NCBI RefSeq assembly: GCF_003362755.1
Contig: NZ_QKRA01000004.1
Location: 186,001-250,000, forward strand
DNA: 64,000 nt
Source: Marinomonas piezotolerans
Lineage (GTDB): Bacteria; Pseudomonadota; Gammaproteobacteria; Pseudomonadales; Marinomonadaceae
Direction of reading: 5' to 3'
The position numbers were made by a program, and so were the translations under genes. The notes beneath the pieces were generated by a model. The model had not been told where the DNA came from. It worked only from the letters and a program-made list of their open reading frames with translations, and did not search any database. Below are positions 18,574-26,279 of this stretch, in pieces (position 1 is the stretch's first letter; every line of letters starts with the position of its first letter).

Positions 18574-19797
18574 ATGAAATTATTGTTCAGCATCGTAATG
18601 AGTAGCCTATTCGCTTTGGGCGCGCCAGCATTCGCGGGTGTTATTCAACCCTCCTATGAACAAGCGGAGCTTGATGCTCAGTTGACGAGTTTTTATCAGC
18701 AATGGAAAGCAAGCTACTTACGCCAAGGGTGTGGTGCAGGGCGCTACTATGTTGATGCCGCAGGAGATGGTAATGCCGTAGAAGGTGGCACAGCAGATTC
18801 GACGCTGAGTATTTCCGAAGGGCACGGTTATGGCATGCTCATTACTGTGATGATGGCGGATTTTGATCCTGATGCCCAAGAGATATTTAATGGTATGGTG
18901 TCCTTCTTCCGTGATCATCCTGCACAGTCCAATCCGGGGTTAATGGCGTGGAATCAATTGCGGATCTGTGTAAATGCAGGCGAAGACGTCGGTGGAGATA
19001 ACAGCGCAACCGATGGTGATCTCGACATAGCGTACGCCTTGTTATTAGCGGATAGTAAATGGGGCAGTCGAGGCTCTGTTAATTATAGAGCCGAGGCACT
19101 TAAAGTTATCTCTGCTATTAAACAGCTGGAAATTGATCCGATAAGTCATTTTGTACGAATAGGCGATTGGGTTGATCGCATTGACGGTGGTCGATACGCT
19201 CACACAACGCGATCTTCTGATTTTATGGTGTCGCATTTTAAAGCGTTTGCAGACGTCAGCGGAGATGACAGTTGGTACTTTGTTCGCAATCAAACCTATT
19301 CAATCATTGATCACATTCGTAGTTCGTACAGTCCAGACACCTCGCTCACACCTGACTTCATTGTGAATGTGCCTCGTAATGCACGGCCCGCAGAGCCTGA
19401 TTTCATTGAGGGCGATGGGGATGGGGAATACTCATGGAATGCCGTTCGCTACCCTTGGCGTATCGCTCTTGACTACCGGCTCTACGGCGAGCGCAGAGCA
19501 TTTTATGCTTTATTACCAATAAATCACTGGATCAAAAAAGCGAGCGGCGGAGACCCTGAACGTATCGCTGATACCTATACTCTTAGTGGCGATTATTCGA
19601 CAGAGAGTGGATTTGGCTCAATGGCCTTTGTATCTATGTTTGCTGTTGCAGCCACAATAGATAAATCAAACCAACAATGGTTGGATGCTCTATGGCGAAA
19701 TATGTATCAAACCTCTATTAACGAAGAAGACTACTACGGCAATACCTTAAAATTGTTGTCTATGATTACCATTACAGGCCATTGGCAGAAACCTTAG
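18574..19797 (+). CDS. Secreted GH8 endoglucanase
   Basis: 407 aa glycoside hydrolase family 8 enzyme, (alpha/alpha)6 barrel. Signal peptide of about 21 residues (APAFA-GV). The catalytic acid is Glu82 in ISEGHGYGM, and the ATDGDLDIA motif carries the conserved aspartates at 147-151. Family members cleave beta-1,4-glucan (cellulose, mixed-linkage glucan) or chitosan, so the exact substrate is open. No cellulose synthase genes are nearby, which argues for use in polysaccharide degradation rather than cellulose export, but that is weak evidence. Confidence 0.88.
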   Translation: MKLLFSIVMSSLFALGAPAFAGVIQPSYEQAELDAQLTSFYQQWKASYLRQGCGAGRYYVDAAGDGNAVEGGTADSTLSISEGHGYGMLITVMMADFDPDAQEIFNGMVSFFRDHPAQSNPGLMAWNQLRICVNAGEDVGGDNSATDGDLDIAYALLLADSKWGSRGSVNYRAEALKVISAIKQLEIDPISHFVRIGDWVDRIDGGRYAHTTRSSDFMVSHFKAFADVSGDDSWYFVRNQTYSIIDHIRSSYSPDTSLTPDFIVNVPRNARPAEPDFIEGDGDGEYSWNAVRYPWRIALDYRLYGERRAFYALLPINHWIKKASGGDPERIADTYTLSGDYSTESGFGSMAFVSMFAVAATIDKSNQQWLDALWRNMYQTSINEEDYYGNTLKLLSMITITGHWQKP

Positions 19798-19873
19798 CCC
19801 TTTTTCTCAGCAAATTAGTCAGGTCGAGAAAAGTCTCGATTGGCCGTTATATTCTGTGTTTATGGAGGGAGCG

Positions 19874-20788
19874 CTAACTTTGTGTTGCGGCAGCTCTGTC
19901 CTGACGGGGAGACTTATCAAATTTTCTCGCGTATTCGCGGCTGAATTGGGCGTGGTTGTCGTAGCCGACTTCGAAGCCAATCGTAGCGATTGGACGCGAA
20001 CTCTCGCGTACTAAGGTTTGAGCTTTGAGTAAGCGTAGCTCTTTGGAATAGGTAAGCGGACTCATACCCGTAATGGCTTTGAAATGCTGATGCAAAGCAG
20101 AACGGCTCATACCTGATTCTTTGGCTAACTCAGCGATGGATAGGGTTTTACTGAGGTCGTCGTTGATGAGCTTGATGATCTTGGCGATCTGTGCCGATTT
20201 GTCTCCATGCCATACCAATCGGGCTAACCGATGCCCAATCTCTGAATGCAGCAAACGCGCATGAATTTCCTCTTCAATTAACGGCGCAATCATTGGCGCA
20301 AGGGTTGGCTCGCTTTCTAATTCAATCAAACGCCCGAGTGCCTGCGTCACTTCGTTCGGAACTGGATGGCAGCCGATGGCTGCGCCATCATCTAGCGGAC
20401 GTGTTGAATGTGTTGGATCAGAATAACGCATGAGTTTTTCTCGGTCTAATGGCAAGATTACCGCCACGTAGGGCTTTTGATCCGTTGCTTGAGTGATCTG
20501 CGAAATCACAGGAATATGATGACTCACCACGATCATTTTGGCTTGGCTACAGCATACTTGGTGTTCACCCGCAGAGACTTGCTTCTCCCCCTGCAGTACC
20601 ACACATAACAGTGGCTGGTAGACCGATGACTCAATTGGAGTGGGGGCGTTAAAAGAGGCGATCACCAATTTGCAGTAATCAAATTGTAAGTAGCGGCCAA
20701 GCGCATTCTGGCGCTGGACGCAATCCTGAGTCAAGGTGAGTAGAGAGTTAATGGCCATCGTGCGCTTCACATCGGTTGATGAATACAT
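19874..20788 (-). CDS. AraC-family transcriptional regulator (YqhC-like)
   Basis: 304 aa. An N-terminal AraC_N type domain (YQPLLCVVLQGEKQVSAGEH, then SHHIPVISQIT) is followed by two helix-turn-helix motifs (LSIAELAKESGMSRSALHQH and RPIATIGFEVGYDNHAQFSR). It diverges from an aldo-keto reductase gene 141 bases away, the same pairing as E. coli YqhC with its aldehyde-reductase targets. It probably activates that neighbour in response to reactive aldehydes (inference). A second possible start lies at 20758. Confidence 0.87.
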   Translation of the reverse strand: MYSSTDVKRTMAINSLLTLTQDCVQRQNALGRYLQFDYCKLVIASFNAPTPIESSVYQPLLCVVLQGEKQVSAGEHQVCCSQAKMIVVSHHIPVISQITQATDQKPYVAVILPLDREKLMRYSDPTHSTRPLDDGAAIGCHPVPNEVTQALGRLIELESEPTLAPMIAPLIEEEIHARLLHSEIGHRLARLVWHGDKSAQIAKIIKLINDDLSKTLSIAELAKESGMSRSALHQHFKAITGMSPLTYSKELRLLKAQTLVRESSRPIATIGFEVGYDNHAQFSREYARKFDKSPRQDRAAATQS

Positions 20789-20833
20789 ACTCCCAGCAAT
20801 ATAGCGTTCATTTCACTAAAAATCTTTAAGTTT

Positions 20834-20862
20834 GGATTATTGTGCAAGTTAAACGGATTATT
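20834..20862 (+). promoter_or_regulatory. Direct repeat GGATTATT, 21-bp spacing: likely AraC-type operator
   Basis: GGATTATT-N3-CAA occurs at 20834 and again at 20855, exactly 21 bp (two helical turns) apart, in the divergent region between the AraC gene and the aldo-keto reductase. Direct half-sites with this spacing are the usual AraC-family arrangement. Confidence 0.55.
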
Positions 20863-20929
20863 CGCCAATTTTTATGATCTTGAATGGACTATAAATATAG
20901 CCACACTCATTCAATATCTAGGATTCGCC

Positions 20930-21838
20930 ATGGACATGTCACACACAACTCGTAACTCATTAGGGATACCGTTGGTCGGCTTTGGTACGTATCAGCTTAC
21001 CAATGAGCAGGCAGAGGTCTGCGTACGCGATGCCTTACTCGCAGGGTTTCGTCATATTGATTCGGCGCAGGGCTACAATAACGAAGTGGGTACTGGGAAA
21101 GCTCTACAAGCTGCTGGTATTGCCCGCGATGAAGTATTTGTTACGACTAAGCTGTTTCCAGGGTATGCGCCTTGGGGCTCGGCGGAGAAAACATACGACG
21201 ACACCATAGCAACCCTAAAGCATCAGTTGACCGAGTTGCAACTGGATTATGTGGATATGTATATGATCCATGCGCCGTTTTCCAGCCTGCGACTAGAGCA
21301 ATGGCACGCGTGTATGGAGCTGAAAAAACTGGGGTTAACCAAGCACATCGGTGTGGCGAACTATAATGTTGCGCGCCTTGAAGAAATTACCGACGCTGGA
21401 TTAGCGTTGCCAGAAGCCAATCAAATTGAATTTCATCCACTGTGCGCTCAAGTCGAATTGACAGAGTACATGCGTCAAAAAGGGATTGTGCCGATAGCGT
21501 ATAGCTCATTAGCGCCGTTAGCCAGTTGGCGAATGGAAGATGGGCAAGGCGGTGAGGTCTTAGCAGAAATCAAAGCGGAAAGTCAGGTCGTGCTGAGCGA
21601 AATGGCGACGCGTATGAATGTGCCACAGGCCAAACTGCTATTGAGATGGGGTATGCAGCATGGCTATTGCGTACTCACCAAAAGCAGCAAGCCTGAGCGC
21701 ATTCGCGATAACCTAAATATTTTTGACTTTAGCATTTCAGATCAAGACATGGCGCGCCTGGATCAGCTTAACCAAAACCAAGCTATCGCTTGGGCTGCAA
21801 ATGGCTTAAACCCAATGGAAGTGGCTGATCCGCTTTGA
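20930..21838 (+). CDS. Aldo/keto reductase
   Basis: 302 aa from the ATG at 20930 (AGGA ribosome site eight bases upstream); an earlier in-frame start adds 30 non-conserved residues. Cytoplasmic NADPH-dependent reductase with a TIM barrel. The catalytic tetrad is visible: Asp and Tyr in HIDSAQGYNNE, Lys in TTKLF, His in MIHAPF, plus the cofactor-binding LTKSSKPERIRDNLNIFDF near the end. Similar to DkgA/DkgB type enzymes that reduce aldehydes and methylglyoxal. Confidence 0.9.
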   Translation: MDMSHTTRNSLGIPLVGFGTYQLTNEQAEVCVRDALLAGFRHIDSAQGYNNEVGTGKALQAAGIARDEVFVTTKLFPGYAPWGSAEKTYDDTIATLKHQLTELQLDYVDMYMIHAPFSSLRLEQWHACMELKKLGLTKHIGVANYNVARLEEITDAGLALPEANQIEFHPLCAQVELTEYMRQKGIVPIAYSSLAPLASWRMEDGQGGEVLAEIKAESQVVLSEMATRMNVPQAKLLLRWGMQHGYCVLTKSSKPERIRDNLNIFDFSISDQDMARLDQLNQNQAIAWAANGLNPMEVADPL

Positions 21839-22134
21839 CAACGGCCTTACGTGCGTCGCCTTGGTGAAAATTGAAATTCCATACTAAGATCAGGAATCAA
21901 TAAAGCCTTCGGTTGAAATCACGTGCTGCGAATAAAGGCGTAATCGTGATATTGGGTGAAACGAAAAGCCATGCAAAAAATCTAAAAAGGAAACTTACAG
22001 AGGTAGTTGTCATTGCCGAGCAGTTTCATTCGAAATCGATACGGACTTTCATGAGCTTACAACGTGTAATTGCTTCATCTGCCGTAAGAAAAATGCTCTT
22101 GTGGTATAGGGCAAAGGTTAACTAAGAGAACTAG
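21839..22134. other. Non-coding or degraded stretch before the nucleotidyltransferase gene
   Basis: About 300 bases with no recognisable product. A short frame from a TTG at 21913 to 22125 (70 codons) has no ribosome site and resembles nothing known to me. With the broken hydrolase downstream this reads as remnant sequence in an accessory patch. Confidence 0.4.
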
Positions 22135-22602
22135 ATGAGTGAGAAAGTGAAAGTCGCGTTGAAGTGGCTAAAAGAGATCTTGGCTGAAGAAGACATTGAA
22201 TACCAAATTGTCGGTGGATTGGCTGCAACCATTCATGGTGGCAGCCGTGAAATTGCTGACATCGACCTTTATATCCATAACTCTGATGCAAACAAGGTTT
22301 TGGCTCATGTATCGCAATTCTTATCTAAACCGTTAGCTCGTTATACTGAATACGGTTGGGATCTCGAGTATTTCCAGTTGGTTTACCAAAACCAAAAAAT
22401 TGAAATCGGTTTATCTGATAATACAAAGATACAATCGGCTTTAGACGGTTCTTGGTATCAGCTTGAAATTGATTATTCAGCGTCAGTGGAAAAAGTCTAT
22501 CAAGGCATCGTGTTGTCAGTGATCCCTGTTCATTGCTTAATCGAGTACAAGCGAATATTGGGTAGGGAAGTCGACGTGATTGACATACAAGAACTAACGT
22601 AG
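22135..22602 (+). CDS. Small nucleotidyltransferase-fold protein
   Basis: 155 aa. The segment YQIVGGLAATIHGGSREIAD-IDLYI has the GG...DxD pattern of the polymerase-beta-like nucleotidyltransferase fold (as in aminoglycoside nucleotidyltransferases and AbiEii/MenT-type toxins). The remainder has no obvious extra domain. It stands alone in a variable patch beside a tRNA gene, with no recognisable antitoxin partner. Function unknown; a modification enzyme or a solitary toxin-like protein are both possible. Confidence 0.65.
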   Translation: MSEKVKVALKWLKEILAEEDIEYQIVGGLAATIHGGSREIADIDLYIHNSDANKVLAHVSQFLSKPLARYTEYGWDLEYFQLVYQNQKIEIGLSDNTKIQSALDGSWYQLEIDYSASVEKVYQGIVLSVIPVHCLIEYKRILGREVDVIDIQELT

Positions 22603-22777
22603 AGTGCAGTGCTAGAACAAAGCTTTTAAGAGAGATAAACGTCTGCCTGTCGGCGCAATGGTCCGTAAAATTAGCACGGATCACTCCGTAAGTCAGTGAA
22701 GCTTATCTGGGATGAATGGCGACTCTCGTATAAGGAATTCAAGTAAATGGCTGCAAACCCATATGTGTTCTCGCTTA

Positions 22778-23350
22778 ATTTTGCTCGAAAAAAAACGGCG
22801 ATGTGGTATTTGAAAAATACTACGGGTTGAGTGGCTCAGAGACGGCAGAGCAGCTGGATGATTATTCCTCCTTAAATTTGGCCTCAGTATCAAAACAATT
22901 CACAGCAATGGGAATTGTGATTCTAAAGAACAAGTCATTGCTTGAATATGATGATGAAATATCAAAATACATTCCGAGCTCGATTTTTACGAAAGAGTCA
23001 CTATTCGCAATCTCCTCCATCATACCTCAGGTATTCCTGATTATATGAGGATGGTGATGAAGTATCGGAAAGGTGAGGAATTGTTCACAATATCAGAGAT
23101 GATCAATCTTTATAAAAAGGAAAGGCCAAAACTAAATTTCAAACCGAGTGAAAAATTTGAATACAGCAATACTGGCTATGTATTACTTTCTGAAATTGTA
23201 GCAAGAGTATCAAATCAGACGTTCAGTGAATTTATGTGGGAGAACATATTTTCTGTACTCGGCATGAAAGATACTCAGGTCTTTAACTTGATCTCAGAAG
23301 GTGCTCCTTCCAATAGGGTGTATGTGTTTTTAGCGAATGCTACACCTTAA
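22778..23350 (+). pseudogene. Broken serine hydrolase (beta-lactamase class C family)
   Basis: Two overlapping frames together encode part of a PF00144-type hydrolase. The first holds the nucleophile motif SVSK (LASVSKQFTAMGI); the second holds NLLHHTSGIPDYM and the YSN motif (EKFEYSNTGYVLL). The frames join if one base is restored between 22975 and 22976: reading from 22976 gives ELDFYERVTIRNLLHHTSG. The N-terminus (any signal peptide) is missing and the C-terminal part is cut short at 23350, so it is inactive. Confidence 0.8.
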
Positions 23351-23386
23351 TCACTGAGTCCATCGAATACAAAGCCTTTCAGGCAC

Positions 23387-23412
23387 AAAAAAGCCGCTAC
23401 GAAAGGCGGCTT
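23387..23412 (-). terminator. Rho-independent terminator of the tRNA-Arg gene
   Basis: On the minus strand a 7-bp stem AAGCCGC/GCGGCTT with an 8-base loop is followed by a run of T. It begins about ten bases past the encoded CCA end of the tRNA. Confidence 0.8.
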
Positions 23413-23422
23413 AGATAGACTA

Positions 23423-23498
23423 TGGTGTCTCCACCAGGACTCGAACCTGGAATAGCCGCTTAGGAGGCGGCAGGTATATCCCGTTTACCTATGGAGAC
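23423..23498 (-). tRNA. tRNA-Arg (anticodon CCU)
   Basis: 76 nt including an encoded CCA. The acceptor stem GTCTCCA/TGGAGAC, D stem GGTA/TACC, anticodon stem GCCGC/GCGGC with loop CTCCTAA (anticodon CCT) and T arm CCAGG-TTCGAGT-CCTGG all pair. This tRNA reads AGG codons and its 3' end is a frequent integration site; the side next to its 3' end holds the degraded accessory patch. Confidence 0.95.
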
Positions 23499-23508
23499 AC
23501 TGTTTGAG

Positions 23509-23537
23509 ATTATAACGGAAGTCAGCGAAGATACCAA
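23509..23537 (-). promoter_or_regulatory. Sigma-70 promoter of tRNA-Arg
   Basis: On the minus strand, -10 TATAAT (23509-23514) is separated by exactly 17 bp from TTGGTA (23532-23537, four of six consensus). The tRNA 5' end lies about ten bases downstream. Confidence 0.65.
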
Positions 23538-23571
23538 CAAGCTGAAGGCTATCATGCTGTTTTATAAGTGA

Positions 23572-24048
23572 TTATGCACGTCCGAGGGTGTGTTTACTGC
23601 TAACGGGATGAGTATTACCTTTTGAGGTATATACTTTGTTTTTGCGGTTGTGTCCTTGCAGCATTTCAAATAGCGTTTTATTGCGTTTGCGAAGAGTCGT
23701 AATGATGCGGGCGTTGGTAAAGTTTTCTTTCTTGCATTGATCTAGCAATATATTGCATTCGTCGACAAGTTGTTTCACATCTTCCATTTTAGGTTGAGCA
23801 TCAAGCCATTCTTTAAATGCGTGATCAGATGGGTCTTTGGCGTCGATCACTCCAAATTTGATCAGCATTTTTGTACGCTTTTCATTTGCGGTGTCGATGT
23901 TGTCTAGGAGGGCTTGTTTCTCTGAGGAGAGCTGTAAAATATCGTCTGGGGTTGCGGTGGCTAGAATACGGCGTTCACACTGAAGAACCTCAAGAAGTTT
24001 CTCAAGGTTCTCTTTCATTTGCGTGAAAAGCGGGGCGAGCGGAACCAT
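23572..24048 (-). CDS. flgN: Flagellar export chaperone FlgN
   Basis: 158 aa, largely helical and coiled-coil. In this family FlgN binds the hook-filament junction proteins FlgK and FlgL before export. The C-terminal KNKVYTSKGNTHPVSSKHTL resembles the conserved tail of FlgN proteins. It follows flgM by 19 bases in a minus-strand operon (flgA-flgM-flgN order), the standard arrangement at the start of this type of flagellar locus. Confidence 0.85.
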   Translation of the reverse strand: MVPLAPLFTQMKENLEKLLEVLQCERRILATATPDDILQLSSEKQALLDNIDTANEKRTKMLIKFGVIDAKDPSDHAFKEWLDAQPKMEDVKQLVDECNILLDQCKKENFTNARIITTLRKRNKTLFEMLQGHNRKNKVYTSKGNTHPVSSKHTLGRA

Positions 24049-24067
24049 AATTAGCCTTTGCTAGCGA

Positions 24068-24385
24068 TTAGCCAAATAATGCGTCGATTGACATCATGTT
24101 GCTTGCAAGCTTTTCTGAGTCAATTTTGTATTCGCCTGCTGCAATGGCTTGTTTGATTTGCTCTACTTTATCCATGTCGATCGCATCAGAGCTTGAGTCT
24201 GCATTTTTAGACTGTAGTGATTGAGCCACACTGCTCAGTTGCACTGTGTCATCAGCCAAGGTCTCTTTGCTGTCTACTGCGCTGTTATTTGGTGTGGATT
24301 GAGTACTGGCTTCTTCTTTAGAAACTCGCTCATTTTTTGTTGTGAGGGACGGTTGTGTACCGACACCTGAAATATTAATTGCCAT
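24068..24385 (-). CDS. flgM: Anti-sigma-28 factor FlgM
   Basis: 105 aa. The N-terminal MAINISGV opening and C-terminal sigma-binding region (DKVEQIKQAIAAGEYKIDSE, then KLASNMMSIDALFG) are typical of FlgM. It holds FliA (sigma-28) inactive until hook completion, then is exported. A strong AGGAGG ribosome site precedes the ATG, and a sigma-28 promoter lies upstream, giving the usual feedback loop. Confidence 0.93.
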   Translation of the reverse strand: MAINISGVGTQPSLTTKNERVSKEEASTQSTPNNSAVDSKETLADDTVQLSSVAQSLQSKNADSSSDAIDMDKVEQIKQAIAAGEYKIDSEKLASNMMSIDALFG

Positions 24386-24417
24386 GCTCGCCTCCTGAAA
24401 TTAGTCCGCTAACCCAG

Positions 24418-24444
24418 TTATCGGTTAATTACGCCTAAACTTTA
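24418..24444 (-). promoter_or_regulatory. Sigma-28 (FliA) promoter of flgM
   Basis: On the minus strand TAAAGTTT (24437-24444), an 11-base spacer, then ACCGATAA (24418-24425), against consensus TAAAGTTT-N11-GCCGATAA. It lies 33 bases upstream of the flgM ATG. Confidence 0.85.
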
Positions 24445-24493
24445 ATAAAAAGTTTGGTTTTTTTAACTCATGTGGGCAAGCTGCTACAACTGG

Positions 24494-25186
24494 TTAATAG
24501 TTTACTAAAACCTCGCTGTCAGTGACAACTTTTGCGTACACTATTCGACCAGAGCTAGTGTTTTGAACGCGTATTTGTTGGCCTTTTACGCCATCTTCGA
24601 GCGCAGTTCCATTCATTTTGACGATAATAGAGCCGCTTTGGGCTGTGATCAGCACGCTACTGCCTTTTTTTACTAGGTTTGGTTTTTCGGTGACTTGGTC
24701 GGTTATAAATGAATTGATACGAATGTTACGACCAGCGATGAGTCCGTATGGAGGATTTGACGTTGTATAAAGGTGGCCTCGTAACGATGATAAATCCACT
24801 TCTCCCACCGAGGTGTTGGCTTCGCTAATACGTTCACCTCTTGAGATCGGGGAGTTGGCTTTGATGCCCTGTATCAGTATTTGTTGTTCTATCGGTACAT
24901 AGGACTTCCAAAACGGGTTTGCACAGGAAATAGCATAGGTTGTGCGGCTTACTGCTTCTGGGCGCTGGTTCTCGATAATAAGTTGCTCAAGTGGACAATC
25001 TGGCAGATAGTTAAGTGCGATTCTGTTTCGAATTTCGATATTGATGCGGGCATCCGGGTAGAGGCTTTGTAAACGATTGTGTTCGGTGTTCTTGATGAAT
25101 TGTTGGATTTGCGTTTCTATTTGTGACGCATAGCTCCACGTCGAAATAAAAAAGAGTATGATGGTCAAAAGCTTGACGCGACCCAT
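24494..25186 (-). CDS. flgA: Flagellar basal-body P-ring assembly protein FlgA
   Basis: 230 aa periplasmic chaperone for P-ring protein FlgI. Signal peptide of about 20 residues (STWSYA-SQ). The C-terminal half is the SAF-type FlgA domain (GIKANSPISRGERISEANTS, RNIRINSFITDQV, ending GQQIRVQNTSSGRIVYAKVV). It diverges from cheV across a 127-base region. Confidence 0.92.
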   Translation of the reverse strand: MGRVKLLTIILFFISTWSYASQIETQIQQFIKNTEHNRLQSLYPDARINIEIRNRIALNYLPDCPLEQLIIENQRPEAVSRTTYAISCANPFWKSYVPIEQQILIQGIKANSPISRGERISEANTSVGEVDLSSLRGHLYTTSNPPYGLIAGRNIRINSFITDQVTEKPNLVKKGSSVLITAQSGSIIVKMNGTALEDGVKGQQIRVQNTSSGRIVYAKVVTDSEVLVNY

Positions 25187-25228
25187 CGTATATCTCCAAG
25201 GATGTGAACAAGGGTTAGTAAAAAGATA

Positions 25229-25259
25229 AAAATCACTCTATCATTTGATGAGTGATTTT
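25229..25259. promoter_or_regulatory. Perfect 10-bp inverted repeat between flgA and cheV
   Basis: Arms AAAATCACTC (25229-25238) and GAGTGATTTT (25250-25259) with an 11-base AT-rich spacer lie in the divergent flgA/cheV region. Possible operator or cruciform; no assignment. Confidence 0.45.
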
Positions 25260-25313
25260 CATAACAGTAGGGTTTCTCCCTTTATATCAGAGCGCATATT
25301 TTAGGAGGCATTT

Positions 25314-26252
25314 ATGGCCGGAGTTCTCGAGAGTGTTAACCAGCGTACCCAACTCGTCGGAGAGAACCGTCTAGAGCTATTGCTTTTCCGACTTAACGGC
25401 AAGCAGATTTACGGTATAAACGTTTTTAAAGTGAAGGAAGTGCTTCAGTGCCCTAAGTTGACAACCATGCCTCACAGTAGCCCAGTTGTGAGAGGCGTTG
25501 CTCATATTCGTGGAGGAACCATTCCAATTTTGGATTTAGGACTCGCGACGGGCGCTAGTCCCATTGAAAATATTGAGAACTGCTTTGTTATCATTACTGA
25601 ATACAATCGCCGTATTCAAGGGTTCTTGGTTCGCGGAGTGGAGCGTATTGTCAATATGAACTGGAGTGATATCCAGCCGCCACCAAAGGGTCTCTCAAAT
25701 GACAACTATTTGACCGCGGTTTGTCAGGTAGACAAAGAAATGGTCGAGATCGTTGATGTCGAACAAATCCTATCTGAAGTCGCACCGACTCGACAGAACA
25801 TTACCGACGGTATCGTGACAGACGATGTTCAAACGAATGCTAAGAATCACCATATTTTGATTGTTGATGACTCGTCTGTAGCACGTAAACAGATCAAGCG
25901 CTGTATGGAAGATGTTGGCTTTGCTACGACAGTGCTTTGTGACGGTAAAGAAGCGTTGGATTATTTGCAGAATATGGTCGCAGATGGCGTGGACATTACC
26001 CACGAATTTTCTATGGTTATCTCGGATATAGAGATGCCTGAGATGGATGGCTATACGTTGACCACTGCGATTCGAAATGACAGTCGCTTACAAGACTTGT
26101 TCATTTTGCTGCATACCTCTTTAAGTGGTGTCTTCAACGAGGCGATGGTAAAAAAAGTAGGTGCTGATGGTTTCCTCGCTAAGTTTCAGCCAGATGAGCT
26201 GGCGCGAATCGCGATTGAAACAGTGGACGCTCAAGCGCAGGCAGAAGCATAG
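25314..26252 (+). CDS. cheV: Chemotaxis coupling protein CheV
   Basis: 312 aa with a CheW-like domain (about 15-165; YGINVFKVKEVLQCPKLTTM, VRGVAHIRGGTIPILDL) fused to a response-regulator receiver (about 180-305; ILIVDDSSVARKQIKRCMED, VISDIEMPEMDGY). It couples receptors to CheA and is tuned by phosphorylation. A strong AGGAGG site precedes the ATG. It sits in front of cheR as in Vibrio and Pseudomonas flagellar loci. Confidence 0.95.
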   Translation: MAGVLESVNQRTQLVGENRLELLLFRLNGKQIYGINVFKVKEVLQCPKLTTMPHSSPVVRGVAHIRGGTIPILDLGLATGASPIENIENCFVIITEYNRRIQGFLVRGVERIVNMNWSDIQPPPKGLSNDNYLTAVCQVDKEMVEIVDVEQILSEVAPTRQNITDGIVTDDVQTNAKNHHILIVDDSSVARKQIKRCMEDVGFATTVLCDGKEALDYLQNMVADGVDITHEFSMVISDIEMPEMDGYTLTTAIRNDSRLQDLFILLHTSLSGVFNEAMVKKVGADGFLAKFQPDELARIAIETVDAQAQAEA

Positions 26253-26279
26253 CAGTTGCTTGTGCATATAGGAGATGGG

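Noticed and set aside
19824..19839. Hairpin TCGAGA/TCTCGA between the GH8 and AraC genes as a terminator
   Set aside because: Only six base pairs and no T-tract on either strand.
21913..22125. 70-codon frame starting with TTG
   Set aside because: No ribosome site, no recognisable family and weak start; treated as remnant sequence.
23423..23498. Duplicated tRNA 3' end marking an attachment site
   Set aside because: No second copy of the T-arm or acceptor sequence was seen within the neighbouring patch.
24431..24475. Plus-strand terminator-like AT stem (AAACTTT/AAAGTTT with T-run) near the flgM promoter
   Set aside because: AT-only short stem overlapping the sigma-28 -35, with no plus-strand gene to terminate.
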